A DNA stretch of 64,000 nucleotides. Origin: Paludibacteraceae bacterium. Lineage in GTDB: Bacteria; Bacteroidota; Bacteroidia; Bacteroidales; Paludibacteraceae. A program made the position numbers and the translations under genes. Below the pieces are notes generated by a model. It was not told the DNA's origin. It did not search any database and worked only from the letters and a program-made list of their open reading frames with translations. This document shows, piece by piece, positions 46,612 through 54,563 of the stretch. Each line of letters starts with the position of its first letter. Within the stretch, counting starts at the first letter, position 1. Where the stretch lies: positions 1-64,000 of the forward strand of contig JAKSKZ010000011.1 of NCBI GenBank assembly GCA_024401475.1, given 5' to 3'.

Positions 46612-47247
46612 ATGGCAACATTCATATTGGCAGACAACCAAGACCTTACACGTTATGGTTTTGTATATATCATCGACCATTTCTTCCCCAATCACTCAAT
46701 CGTGCGCACAGAAGACCGCATCGAGTTGGAGGACGAGTTAAAGAAGGCGGACGAGTCCATCGTGTTGGTGGATCCGGAGCTGTTCGACATCGACACGCTG
46801 GAGGATTTGGAAGTTTTGGCCTCAAGATACATTCACTCTCAGTGGATACTCGTCAGCAACGATTTTGACGACACAACCATCCGTAATATGAGTGCTAGGC
46901 AAGAGGTGAGTATTCTCTTGAAAGAGAGCGGGAAGGAAGAGATCCGCAGTGCGATAAAGTGCGCCTTGAAACAGGACCGCTTTATCTGCCACCAGATTAC
47001 CAACCGACTCCTCTCCATGCAAATCAGTTCTGACAGCGAATTGCTCACACCGACGGAGGTGGAGGTACTAAGACTGATTGCCCAAGGGAAGTCCGTGAAG
47101 GAGATCGCGTCCATCCGATTCTCCTCCTCCCACACCATCGTTTCGCACAAGAAGAACATATTCCGGAAAATCGGAGTGAACAGCGTGCATGAGGCAACCC
47201 GTTACGCATTGAAATCAGGATTGGTTGATATAGACTACTATATCTAA
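46612..47247 (+). CDS. NarL/FixJ-type response regulator
   Basis: 211 residues. REC-like domain with possible phosphoacceptor D54 in VLVDPE and a Lys in ILLKES; the usual acidic pair at strand 1 is reduced to D8-N9. LuxR-type HTH at the C-terminus (LTPTEVEVLRLIAQGKSVKE, then TIVSHKKNIFRKIGVNS). No sensor kinase gene lies nearby, so it may be activated by another means. Because it is the only DNA-binding protein in the island, it is the best candidate for the shared TACCA-N6-TGGTA and TACCTAT sites; the latter fits the NarL heptamer TACYYMT. This link is inference. Confidence 0.85.
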   Translation: MATFILADNQDLTRYGFVYIIDHFFPNHSIVRTEDRIELEDELKKADESIVLVDPELFDIDTLEDLEVLASRYIHSQWILVSNDFDDTTIRNMSARQEVSILLKESGKEEIRSAIKCALKQDRFICHQITNRLLSMQISSDSELLTPTEVEVLRLIAQGKSVKEIASIRFSSSHTIVSHKKNIFRKIGVNSVHEATRYALKSGLVDIDYYI

Positions 47248-47267
47248 CCTACGCCTTTCGCATAGAC

Positions 47268-47299
47268 AACTCGCGGATCAACTGTTTCGCGAGTTTTTT
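47268..47299 (+). terminator. Terminator after the response regulator
   Basis: Stem aactcgcg/cgcgagtt followed by six T. Separates the plus-strand pair from the convergent minus-strand genes. Confidence 0.9.
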
Positions 47300-47301
47300 C
47301 T

Positions 47302-47781
47302 CTATAAATCCTTTATCATGTGAATCGTCGTCGCCGCATGGCCCGAATTGCCCAAACGATGAGGCAGATACCGAAACCCTTCCTTCTCATACAACGTGAC
47401 GGCTTTCGAGAACTCAGGGAAGGATTCTATGTAGAGTTGTTTATATCCCTCCTCCCGCGCCTTCTCCTCCACACGGCGAAGTAATTGCTTGCCCAATCCT
47501 TTTCCACGCAGATTGGGGGAGAAATAGAATTTCACCACCTCGGCAATGCCCTCTTCCAATCCCTCTGTCGGGTAAAAGCCACAACCACCCAAAACGGTTC
47601 CGTTCTCTTCGACGACAAAGTATGCCGCATCGTCTCTTCCCGCAAAGGTTTCATACATCTGATCAGTCCTTGGGTCGTCATAAACCGTATATACTAACGG
47701 AGCGTCCAATTCCACAAAGGCATTTCTGACAATGACGGCAATCATCCCATTATCCTGGGGTTCTATATTTCGTATCTTCAT
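47302..47781 (-). CDS. GNAT-family acetyltransferase
   Basis: 159 residues. The acetyl-CoA loop reads LRGKGLGKQLLRRVEEKARE (R/Q-x-x-G-x-G/A), followed by LYIESFPEFSKAVTLYEKEGF, a standard GNAT end. Acceptor unknown. It lies after the terminator of the metY-like gene, so it is either transcribed by readthrough or from a weak promoter. The only island gene with no clear link to sulfur. Confidence 0.88.
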   Translation of the reverse strand: MKIRNIEPQDNGMIAVIVRNAFVELDAPLVYTVYDDPRTDQMYETFAGRDDAAYFVVEENGTVLGGCGFYPTEGLEEGIAEVVKFYFSPNLRGKGLGKQLLRRVEEKAREEGYKQLYIESFPEFSKAVTLYEKEGFRYLPHRLGNSGHAATTIHMIKDL

Positions 47782-47790
47782 GCTATGTAT

Positions 47791-47815
47791 AAAAAAAGAC
47801 GCAGTTGCCTGCGCC
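47791..47815 (-). terminator. Terminator of the hcy-like operon
   Basis: On the minus strand ggcgcag-gcaa-ctgcgtc followed by seven T, immediately after the metY-like stop codon. Confidence 0.8.
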
Positions 47816-47816
47816 T

Positions 47817-48995
47817 TTACTCTGCCTCTAAAGCCTGTTTGACATCTTCATATAGGTCATCTACATCTTCCAGTCCTATACTAAGTCGTATGGTAGTATC
47901 CTTCACATCCATCGCTCTTCGTTGAGAGCCTGAGAATGGTCCGAAAATGGTGGAAGCCGGATGGATGGCCAATGACTTATTATCGAACAGATTGGTCGCC
48001 CTTCGAATCAATTTCAGATGGTTGATGAAGTTAAAGCATGCCTGCTTATCCGCCAAATCAATGGTAATCATTCCTCCAGCGGTAGGGCCAAACTGCTTCA
48101 ACGAAATCTCATGAAAAGGGTTGTCCTCCAAACCCGTATAATTCACATACGTGATCTGCGGCAATGATCGTAGCCGCTTCGCCAAATCCAAGGCATTTTG
48201 CGCCTGCACACGGTAACGTGCGTCCAGCGTCTCCAGTCCAATCGTCTGCATATAGGCAGCATGTGGGGTCATGATGGCACCCAAGTTACTGATCAGCTCA
48301 TATCGGATCACGCGGTTCACATTGGGGAAGCGGCCATAGTCAATCACCAAACCTCCCAATGAAGTGGCTCCTCCGGATATGTACTTGGTACTGGAAACCA
48401 CTTCGACATCCACACCCAAATCCTTGGCACTGAACACCGTGAAAGGGATCATTGTCGTATCCGCAATAAGAGGGATATTATGCTCGTGGGCGATTTCAGA
48501 CAAACCGTGTAGATCCGCCACCTCCATCTGGGGATTGGTGATAATCTCTAGATAGATGCATGCTGTTTGCTCGTCCACCGAAGCCTTGACACGCTCCAAA
48601 TCCAACAAATCGACACTTCTCGTCTCTAGTCCGAAACGCCCCAAGGTACCTTTCATCAAGGCCACCGTATTACCGAAAAGGTGGTTGGATGTAACCACAT
48701 TTTTTCCTGCGGCAGTCACTGCCATCAGCGCATTGGTGATGGCAGCCATACCCGTATTGAAGGCAAAGACATTGGCTGCACAGGTCAATGCCTTCACCTT
48801 GTTTTCGAAATAGGTCACAGAGGGATTACCCAATCTGGAATAGTCGGGATCTTGCGTTCTGCCGCAAAAAGCGTCGGCCATGGCCTTGGCGTTAGGAAAC
48901 TCATAGGCAGCCGTATGATAGACGGGAAAACCCAGAGCCCCGTAGGCATCCTCTCGTTGGAAGGATGTATGAATGGCTAAAGTTTGATTCTTCAT
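47817..48995 (-). CDS. MetY-like O-acetylhomoserine sulfhydrylase
   Basis: 392 residues. Cys/Met-metabolism PLP enzyme: FNTGMAAITNAL, IADTTMIPF (PLP-binding Asp) and the PLP lysine in SSTKYISGGA. Gene order metY-like, hcyD, hcyF, hcyS matches the thiocarboxylate-dependent homocysteine route known from Wolinella succinogenes, in which MetY takes sulfur from the carrier thiocarboxylate. By family alone it could also be a methionine gamma-lyase or cystathionine enzyme; the neighbourhood favours sulfhydrylation. 3 bp from hcyD. Confidence 0.85.
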   Translation of the reverse strand: MKNQTLAIHTSFQREDAYGALGFPVYHTAAYEFPNAKAMADAFCGRTQDPDYSRLGNPSVTYFENKVKALTCAANVFAFNTGMAAITNALMAVTAAGKNVVTSNHLFGNTVALMKGTLGRFGLETRSVDLLDLERVKASVDEQTACIYLEIITNPQMEVADLHGLSEIAHEHNIPLIADTTMIPFTVFSAKDLGVDVEVVSSTKYISGGATSLGGLVIDYGRFPNVNRVIRYELISNLGAIMTPHAAYMQTIGLETLDARYRVQAQNALDLAKRLRSLPQITYVNYTGLEDNPFHEISLKQFGPTAGGMITIDLADKQACFNFINHLKLIRRATNLFDNKSLAIHPASTIFGPFSGSQRRAMDVKDTTIRLSIGLEDVDDLYEDVKQALEAE

Positions 48996-48998
48996 CGA

Positions 48999-49397
48999 TT
49001 ATCTCAAATTAATCCTCTCCACAACTTCATTGTCCTTGATTCGGAACGCATTGAAAACCGGATACTTTCCGGCAAGCGACAAGATGGCGTAAAGCGCATT
49101 GGGGTCATAGGCCAATCGTTTGTCCTCCTCTGATGGACGGCTGGGAGATGCGGGGTGGCTATGCCAGTTACCCACTACCTTCAACCCATTTTTCTTCGCG
49201 TAATTGATCGCCGCGAACTGCTCTTTGGGATCAAAACTGAAATGCTCCTCGGAGTGGTCGATATTGGTCATCTTGTAGTTGAAAGAGACCGTCTCCTTGT
49301 CGGGACCCAAAAGGTAACCGCAGGATTCAACCGGAGCATCCTCCTGTGCCTGTCGCAGAATGGATTGATAAGCCTCTTCCGTTATTGTAAATGCCAT
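48999..49397 (-). CDS. hcyD: JAMM/MPN metalloprotease, HcyD/Mec-like
   Basis: 132 residues from the ATG at 49397 (MAFTITEEAY), which avoids a 47-base overlap with the next gene. The JAMM residues are intact: E24 in VESCGYLLG, then H79-S-H81-P, S89 and D92 in NWHSHPASPSRPSEED. Relatives trim sulfur-carrier proteins, either exposing a C-terminal Gly-Gly (HcyD, QbsD) or releasing cysteine from CysO (Mec). The carrier gene next door ends GGGQF and thus needs such trimming. Zinc enzyme, cytoplasmic. Confidence 0.88.
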   Translation of the reverse strand: MAFTITEEAYQSILRQAQEDAPVESCGYLLGPDKETVSFNYKMTNIDHSEEHFSFDPKEQFAAINYAKKNGLKVVGNWHSHPASPSRPSEEDKRLAYDPNALYAILSLAGKYPVFNAFRIKDNEVVERINLR

Positions 49398-49404
49398 AAG
49401 CGTA

Positions 49405-50220
49405 TTATTTTTTATGGGAAGCCAAATCGCAAGTGGCTTGTTCGTAGTCAATCAAACTGGTCACAGTCGGGTGTGAACCGCAAATAGGACATGCGCCTGT
49501 CTTCTTCACATTGAACTTGCGGAAGTTCATCGTCTTGGCGTCGAAGGTGAGCAATTTATTGGTCAACAGCTCGCCGACACCTGTGAAATACTTCAATGTC
49601 TCCGCAGCTTGGATGGTTCCTAGCATGCCTGCTATGGCACCCAGCACACCTGCCTGCGAACAAGTTGGAACAGCACCTGCGGGAGGTGGTGTCTTGAACA
49701 TACAACGATAGCAAGCGGAACCTGGCACATGGGTAAATGTTTGTCCCTCAAAACGAAGGATACCACCATGAGAGAAGGGTTTCCCCGCCATGACACACGC
49801 ATCGTTAATCAAAAACTTCACTGGGAAATTATCTGTACCATCCACCACGAAATCATACTCCTTAATGATGTCCAAAGCATTAGATGCCTCCAAAAACTCC
49901 TTGTAGGTCTTGACGTTTACGTGAGGATTGATCGCTTGGATCGTCTCCTTGGCGGATTCAGCTTTCCAACGATCCACATCCGCTGTGGTGTGAATAATCT
50001 GGCGTTGCAAATTGCTCACATCCACCACATCGCCATCCACGATTCCAATCGTTCCGATACCAGCCGCGGCAAGGTACATTCCCACAGGAGCGCCCAAACC
50101 ACCGGCTCCAACGATCAACACCTTTGCGTTACGGATCTTCTCCTGACCCTCCACACCCACATCCTGCAATAAGATGTGGCGTGAATATCTATTTAGCTCT
50201 TCTTCTGTAAAATCAAACAT
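49405..50220 (-). CDS. hcyF: MoeB/ThiF-type adenylyltransferase, HcyF-like
   Basis: 271 residues. Nucleotide loop GAGGLG (38-43), DNLQRQ-type SNLQRQ (69-74), catalytic-type C187 in PTCSQAG and zinc cysteines C170/C173 and C244/C247. It adenylates the C-terminal glycine of a ubiquitin-like sulfur carrier so that sulfide or persulfide can form a thiocarboxylate. No rhodanese domain is fused, so the sulfur donor must be separate; the island's desulfurase and TusA-like protein are candidates. 7 bp from hcyD. Confidence 0.9.
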   Translation of the reverse strand: MFDFTEEELNRYSRHILLQDVGVEGQEKIRNAKVLIVGAGGLGAPVGMYLAAAGIGTIGIVDGDVVDVSNLQRQIIHTTADVDRWKAESAKETIQAINPHVNVKTYKEFLEASNALDIIKEYDFVVDGTDNFPVKFLINDACVMAGKPFSHGGILRFEGQTFTHVPGSACYRCMFKTPPPAGAVPTCSQAGVLGAIAGMLGTIQAAETLKYFTGVGELLTNKLLTFDAKTMNFRKFNVKKTGACPICGSHPTVTSLIDYEQATCDLASHKK

Positions 50221-50258
50221 CTTAATTCACAATTCTTAATTCATAATTCTTAATTAAC

Positions 50259-50471
50259 TCAGAATTGTCCTCCGCCCATGAAATAAAGGAAATCCACCTC
50301 ATCATTCTCCTTTAGTTCAGTAGTAGCGAAATAATCTCTGTCCAAGAACTCTTCGTTCACTTGTACGCTCACCATCTCGGGTTGCGCGATATTGTTCAAC
50401 TGTATCAATCCTGAAACTGTCAATGGAAGGGTTACCTCCTGTTTCTCTCCGTTCACTATTATCTGTGCCAT
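50259..50471 (-). CDS. hcyS: ThiS/MoaD-like sulfur carrier with blocked C-terminus, HcyS-like
   Basis: 70 residues, ubiquitin-like (QIIVNGEKQEV ... LKENDEVDFLYFMGGG). The C-terminus is GGGQF: the reactive Gly-Gly is capped by Gln-Phe, so a protease must remove two residues first; the JAMM gene downstream fits. First gene of the minus-strand hcyS-hcyF-hcyD-metY operon, with TACCTTTG at 50526-50519 upstream. Its role in thiamine synthesis is unlikely because no thiG/thiC lies here. Confidence 0.9.
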   Translation of the reverse strand: MAQIIVNGEKQEVTLPLTVSGLIQLNNIAQPEMVSVQVNEEFLDRDYFATTELKENDEVDFLYFMGGGQF

Positions 50472-50727
50472 GTCTCTTTATTTTTTAGCTAAACATTACT
50501 TATTTTCTTTTGTCAATGCAAAGGTAAACACGCATATCCACAATAACCCACCAAACCAATAGGTAATTACATAAAGAAGTACATAAATACCAAATGTATG
50601 GTAGGTGGACATCCCCATTTCAACACCAAATATGGGAGATAATCCACTTGTCAAAGTGGTACACAAAAGGGGAAGCACCTCGCCGAATAGGGAGGTGTTT
50701 TCCAAACTTGCAAAAAACGTAAAATTT
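50472..50727 (-). promoter_or_regulatory. Promoter and operators of the hcy-like operon
   Basis: On the minus strand, in order: CTACCA-TACATT-TGGTAT (50604-50587), TACCTATTGGTTTGG (50565-50551), and TACCTTTG (50526-50519). The palindrome lies 62 bp and the TACCTAT half site 33 bp from the TA of the -7-type box. The trxA promoter has the same elements at 62 and 32 bp. No good TTTG box is present, so an activator may be needed. A 69-codon frame overlapping these sites is not called. Confidence 0.7.
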
Positions 50728-52329
50728 CTATTTGTTGTTCGCTATGATCTTCTTCACAGCCACAACGAGTTTGTCGATTTCCTCTCTTGTGTTGTAGAAG
50801 GAGAAGGTAGGTCGCACACTCATCTCATAACCTAACGAACGAAGTGCAGGTTGGGCGCAGTGGTGACCAGCACGCACTGCGATACCCTCTTTGTCAAGCA
50901 ACTGGCCAGTTTCGGGACCCCCCAACTTGTCAATCACAAAGGAGACCACGCTAACCCTATTCTTGGGATTTCCCAATACCGTTACACCAGGTATCTGCTG
51001 CAACTGCGTGCGGGCATACTCCGTCAGCCGATGCTCATACTTCTCAATCGCCTCAATGCCAACACGTTGCACATACTTCAAAGCGGCTCCCAAACCAATG
51101 GCATCCGCCACATTAGGGGTACCCGCCTCAAAACGGGCAGGTGGTGCATTGAATTGCGTTTCCTCGATAGTAACATCCTTAATCATGTTTCCTCCGCCTT
51201 GCCATGGTGGCAATAGTTCCAACCATCTTTTCTTGCCATAGACAGCGCCAATTCCGTTCGGTCCATAAATCTTATGGCCAGAGAAGACGAAGAAATCGGC
51301 ATCGAGTGCTTGCACGTCAACCGGACTATGAGCGATGCTTTGAGCTCCATCGATCAAGACTGGCACATTGTAACGGTGGGCAATTTCTATGATCTGCTTC
51401 ACGTCGTTGATGGTACCGAAGGTGTTATTGACATGTCCCACAGAAACGAATTTCGTATTGGGTCCAATCATACGGTCAAAATCGTCTAAAAGGAGGTCGC
51501 CATCTTTGCTCGCGGGAATGGCTTTGAGAATCGCGCCACGCTCCTTGCAGACTTGCTGCCAAGGAACAATATTCGCATGATGATCCAGCGTGGAGACAAT
51601 TACCTCGTCTCCTGGATTCAAAAACTTTCTGCCGAATGTTTGCGCAATCAGGTTGATACCCTCCGTCGTTCCCCTCACGAAGACAATCTCTTCGGGACTT
51701 TGCGCATGAATGAAGTCCGCAATGGTCTGACGAGCCTCTTCGTATGCGTCCGTCGCCTCCGCCGCTAACGTATGGGCTCCTCTATGAATATTACTATTGT
51801 AATTTGTGTAATAGTCCGTAAGCGCATCTATCACCACCTGTGGTTTTTGCGTAGTAGCACCATTATCGAACCACACCAAATCCTTTCCATTCACCTTGCG
51901 TTTCAGGATAGGGAAATCCTTTCGGATGGCTTGGACATTTAACGTGTCATTATCCACATAATGGAGCGACTGAAGACTCTCTTTCTCTGGGCTACCGATA
52001 CCAAATCCATCTTCGCTGACCACACCCGTTTGGAAAGAAGAAGGGACTTGGAAATCCCCTCTTCCGTATGGGATGTTAGAACTTGCGAAATTAGGATTGG
52101 AGGAGAGTACAGGAACGCCTCCGTTAGGGAAACCATTGTCTCCGCGAAGAATTCTCATGAACCCCTCCTTGATATCCTCCAAGTTGAGTTGATCAACTTC
52201 GTCTGGAACAAATTGAGAGACCTCTTGCTTAAGTTCCTCAGGACAAAAATTGCCAGCGGCTTGACGTAGGTACCCTATGTCACCGAGATTCGCACTGAAA
52301 TTTGTATTATCTAAATCGGAAGTGATCAT
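50728..52329 (-). CDS. Cysteine desulfurase with encapsulin-cargo N-terminal extension
   Basis: 533 residues; SufS-type enzymes have about 405. The catalytic part starts about residue 130 (LNVQAIRKDFPILK) with PLP lysine K353 in FSGHKIYGP and the reactive C491 in RAGHHCAQP. The extra 130 residues are poorly structured: an acidic-helical part (GDIGYLRQAAGNF...) and a Ser/Pro/Gly part (NPNFASSNIPYGRGDFQVP). Such extensions are the targeting domains of cysteine desulfurase cargo in family 2 encapsulins. Predicted: takes sulfur from cysteine inside the shell and forms persulfide or stored sulfur. 9 bp after the shell gene. Confidence 0.92.
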   Translation of the reverse strand: MITSDLDNTNFSANLGDIGYLRQAAGNFCPEELKQEVSQFVPDEVDQLNLEDIKEGFMRILRGDNGFPNGGVPVLSSNPNFASSNIPYGRGDFQVPSSFQTGVVSEDGFGIGSPEKESLQSLHYVDNDTLNVQAIRKDFPILKRKVNGKDLVWFDNGATTQKPQVVIDALTDYYTNYNSNIHRGAHTLAAEATDAYEEARQTIADFIHAQSPEEIVFVRGTTEGINLIAQTFGRKFLNPGDEVIVSTLDHHANIVPWQQVCKERGAILKAIPASKDGDLLLDDFDRMIGPNTKFVSVGHVNNTFGTINDVKQIIEIAHRYNVPVLIDGAQSIAHSPVDVQALDADFFVFSGHKIYGPNGIGAVYGKKRWLELLPPWQGGGNMIKDVTIEETQFNAPPARFEAGTPNVADAIGLGAALKYVQRVGIEAIEKYEHRLTEYARTQLQQIPGVTVLGNPKNRVSVVSFVIDKLGGPETGQLLDKEGIAVRAGHHCAQPALRSLGYEMSVRPTFSFYNTREEIDKLVVAVKKIIANNK

Positions 52330-52338
52330 GATTCAATA

Positions 52339-53787
52339 TTATTTTTCTACTGTATTACGGTGTTGATAATCGTGATAGAATCCGACCTCAACATTGTCTA
52401 ACACGGCAATAGCGTCGTCCGTAAGAGGAGCAAGGCTAAAGTATTTGGTCAAAAGGTAAGATGCCACACCAAAGTGGTCAAGACCCATCAAACGAGCGGA
52501 TAGGGATGGAGAAATCTCGCCTGGAATACCAGTTTGATGAAGGCCAACCACACCTTGATTCTTTTCGCCCACACGCACAAGGATGAAGCTGGTGGTACCC
52601 ACACCACTGTTAGTCAAATATTGACCCTTCACCTCCACCTTATCGCTTGGGATGATTGGCACACCACGCCAAAGGATAATCTTTTGTCCATAAAGCTCTG
52701 TCGTGACAGGTGGCACACCACGCCAAGTACATTCACGTTCAAAAGCCGCGATGGCACGAGGGTTGGCGATAAAGAAAGATGGTTCCTTCCAGACAAGAGA
52801 CAAAAGTTCATCCAAATCGTCTGGCGTAGGAGATCCATAACGCGTGGTGATGCGATATGCCGGATTCACGCTTGCCAACAAGCCAAAATATTTATTGTTG
52901 ATCAACTCCCACTCCTGACGCTCCTTGATACTCTCGATACTTAGTCGCAACTGTTCCTCCAATTGGTTGAAAGGATTGTTGTACAAGTCGCTGACACGAG
53001 TATGGACACGAACCACGGTTTGGAGCGTATTCAAGGAGTACTCCTTGGGTTTCTCCTCATAGTCGATATATGTTTCAGGGATGATATTATCCTCCTCATG
53101 TCCACTGACCAAATCGATGTGGCGCTCTCCATGCTCATTGAGGGTAGCCTTTAGTCTCAACTGCTTGTCAACGGCCTGTTGGAATTGGCTGCGGAAATCA
53201 GGGATGTCCTTGATGATGCTTCCCAACTCACTGCTTTTTAGAACGAGGAACACGGAAGGAGTCACCGCTCTGACGGTAACAGAAGCGAGGTTGTCGCTCA
53301 AAAGATCCGCCTCACCGAAATACTCGCCGACACCGAGCAACGAGATACGAAGATCCTCACCATGAGGTCCCTTATGGCTCACCTCAGCCTGTCCATTGGC
53401 TACAATAAAGAATTTCTGCTCGTCATTTGCCTCCGTGATGAGTTCCGAGTTGATTCCCACCTCAACAGTTTCAAAAAGGCGGGCCAAACGTACCACAACC
53501 TCTTCATCGAAATGGGAGAACAATGGAATTTGTTTGAGGCTCTCAGCCTTAAAGCTTGGGACACCATTGAAATATTCAATGGCGATGCGTCCGCCTCTCT
53601 TCAACTCCACCTTTGTACTGTTCACCCTGAATGTTCCGCTATCGACTTGTACCCATGGCAGCAATTTGAGCAAAAGACGAGGCGAAATCGCACCCATCTG
53701 AGGGTTGGTCTTGGTGGTGTTAGCCAAATTTCTGGCCGATGCAGTGGTCACACTGCGTTGTGCATTGTCCAAAATGTTTTCTGACAT
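52339..53787 (-). CDS. Family 2 encapsulin shell protein with cNMP-binding-like domain
   Basis: 482 residues from the ATG at 53787 (a TTG two codons earlier is less likely). N-terminal arm typical of family 2 shells (ASARNLANTTKTNPQMGAIS, LLLKLLPWVQVDSGTFRVN), an inserted cyclic-nucleotide-binding-like domain (about 83-195, GVGEYFGEADLLSD), then the HK97-like shell domain (about 235-482; ERECTWRGVPPV, GVGTTSFILVRVG, HDYQHRN). The inserted domain marks subfamily 2B. The Arg that holds the cyclic phosphate in CRP-type sites is replaced by A169, so classical cAMP binding is doubtful. Should self-assemble into a cytoplasmic nanocompartment around the adjacent desulfurase. Confidence 0.93.
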   Translation of the reverse strand: MSENILDNAQRSVTTASARNLANTTKTNPQMGAISPRLLLKLLPWVQVDSGTFRVNSTKVELKRGGRIAIEYFNGVPSFKAESLKQIPLFSHFDEEVVVRLARLFETVEVGINSELITEANDEQKFFIVANGQAEVSHKGPHGEDLRISLLGVGEYFGEADLLSDNLASVTVRAVTPSVFLVLKSSELGSIIKDIPDFRSQFQQAVDKQLRLKATLNEHGERHIDLVSGHEEDNIIPETYIDYEEKPKEYSLNTLQTVVRVHTRVSDLYNNPFNQLEEQLRLSIESIKERQEWELINNKYFGLLASVNPAYRITTRYGSPTPDDLDELLSLVWKEPSFFIANPRAIAAFERECTWRGVPPVTTELYGQKIILWRGVPIIPSDKVEVKGQYLTNSGVGTTSFILVRVGEKNQGVVGLHQTGIPGEISPSLSARLMGLDHFGVASYLLTKYFSLAPLTDDAIAVLDNVEVGFYHDYQHRNTVEK

Positions 53788-53804
53788 AATCAAATATTTT
53801 TAGT

Positions 53805-54026
53805 TTATTTTTTAATTGTTACTTTATGAGTGGTGCCTTCCACATGCTCAATCGACAGCACTTCAAACCCCTGTTCTGTCGCACTTCTTGGCACATTATT
53901 AAGCGGTTCTCCTTCGCTGAGAAGAACTTCAAGAATCTCGCCCTTCTGTAATTTAGCCAACTCCAACTTCGTTTTCACAAAGGTCATTGGGCAATGTTCT
54001 TTTGTAATATCAAGTGTATGATTCAT
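53805..54026 (-). CDS. TusA-like sulfur carrier
   Basis: 73 residues. CPMT motif at C12 (EHCPMTFVKTKLELAKL) instead of the CPxP of classical TusA; the CPMT form is common in proteins near DsrE-type genes. Accepts persulfide sulfur from a desulfurase and passes it on. It lies directly upstream of the shell gene (12-bp gap to the ATG side) and downstream of the DsrE-like gene. Confidence 0.88.
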   Translation of the reverse strand: MNHTLDITKEHCPMTFVKTKLELAKLQKGEILEVLLSEGEPLNNVPRSATEQGFEVLSIEHVEGTTHKVTIKK

Positions 54027-54044
54027 ATTTTGAGTACTAATTTG

Positions 54045-54542
54045 TTAAATGAATAATGTCTGTCCGCCTTTGCTGATGTCCAAGAAGGTTGAGACGCCAA
54101 GGACATCCTTTAATTCATGAATAAAGTCACCCTTCTGCAGTCCGAGAATGTGCATGGCCATTTCACAAGCATAAATGTTGACATTCAAGGCGATGGCCGC
54201 ATCCACGAGTTCCTCCAAAGTCGCCACGTTATTCTTTTTCATCAAGTAGCGAAAAATTTTAGGGCCGATACCAAAGAAGTTGAAACGGCTATTAGGTGCC
54301 TTGGAAATGCCACCCATCATGAAACCGAAGATTTTAGTGAGCCAATTACCTCCAATGAAGCTACGTCCCTTCTTCTGTTTGATGGCATCAAGGCCCCAAA
54401 ACGTGAAGAAGATGTTCACCTCGTAACCGACAGCGGCAGCACCTGTAGCAAGTGTGAAAACAGCTGTCAACTTGTCGAAATCGCCGCTAAAAGCGATCAA
54501 CGACAATTTTTTCTGATTGTCCAAAGAATTTATTTCCGCCAT
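54045..54542 (-). CDS. DsrE/DsrF/DrsH-like sulfur-relay protein
   Basis: 165 residues. DsrE-like fold (LSLIAFSGDFDKLTAVFTLA, GYEVNIFFTFWGL) with the candidate active C126 in NIYACEMAM; another hydrophobic stretch IFGFMMGGIS (71-80) may sit at a membrane or interface. Family members accept sulfur from TusA. Second gene of the cysK-dsrE-tusA-encapsulin-desulfurase operon. Confidence 0.88.
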   Translation of the reverse strand: MAEINSLDNQKKLSLIAFSGDFDKLTAVFTLATGAAAVGYEVNIFFTFWGLDAIKQKKGRSFIGGNWLTKIFGFMMGGISKAPNSRFNFFGIGPKIFRYLMKKNNVATLEELVDAAIALNVNIYACEMAMHILGLQKGDFIHELKDVLGVSTFLDISKGGQTLFI

Positions 54543-54563
54543 ATAATCGAATTTTATTATTTA

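Noticed and set aside
50496..50705. A 69-codon minus-strand frame with a hydrophobic half between the hcyS-like gene and the desulfurase
   Set aside because: It covers the TACCA-N6-TGGTA operator, the TACCTAT half site and the TACCTTTG box, which are conserved in position with the trxA promoter.
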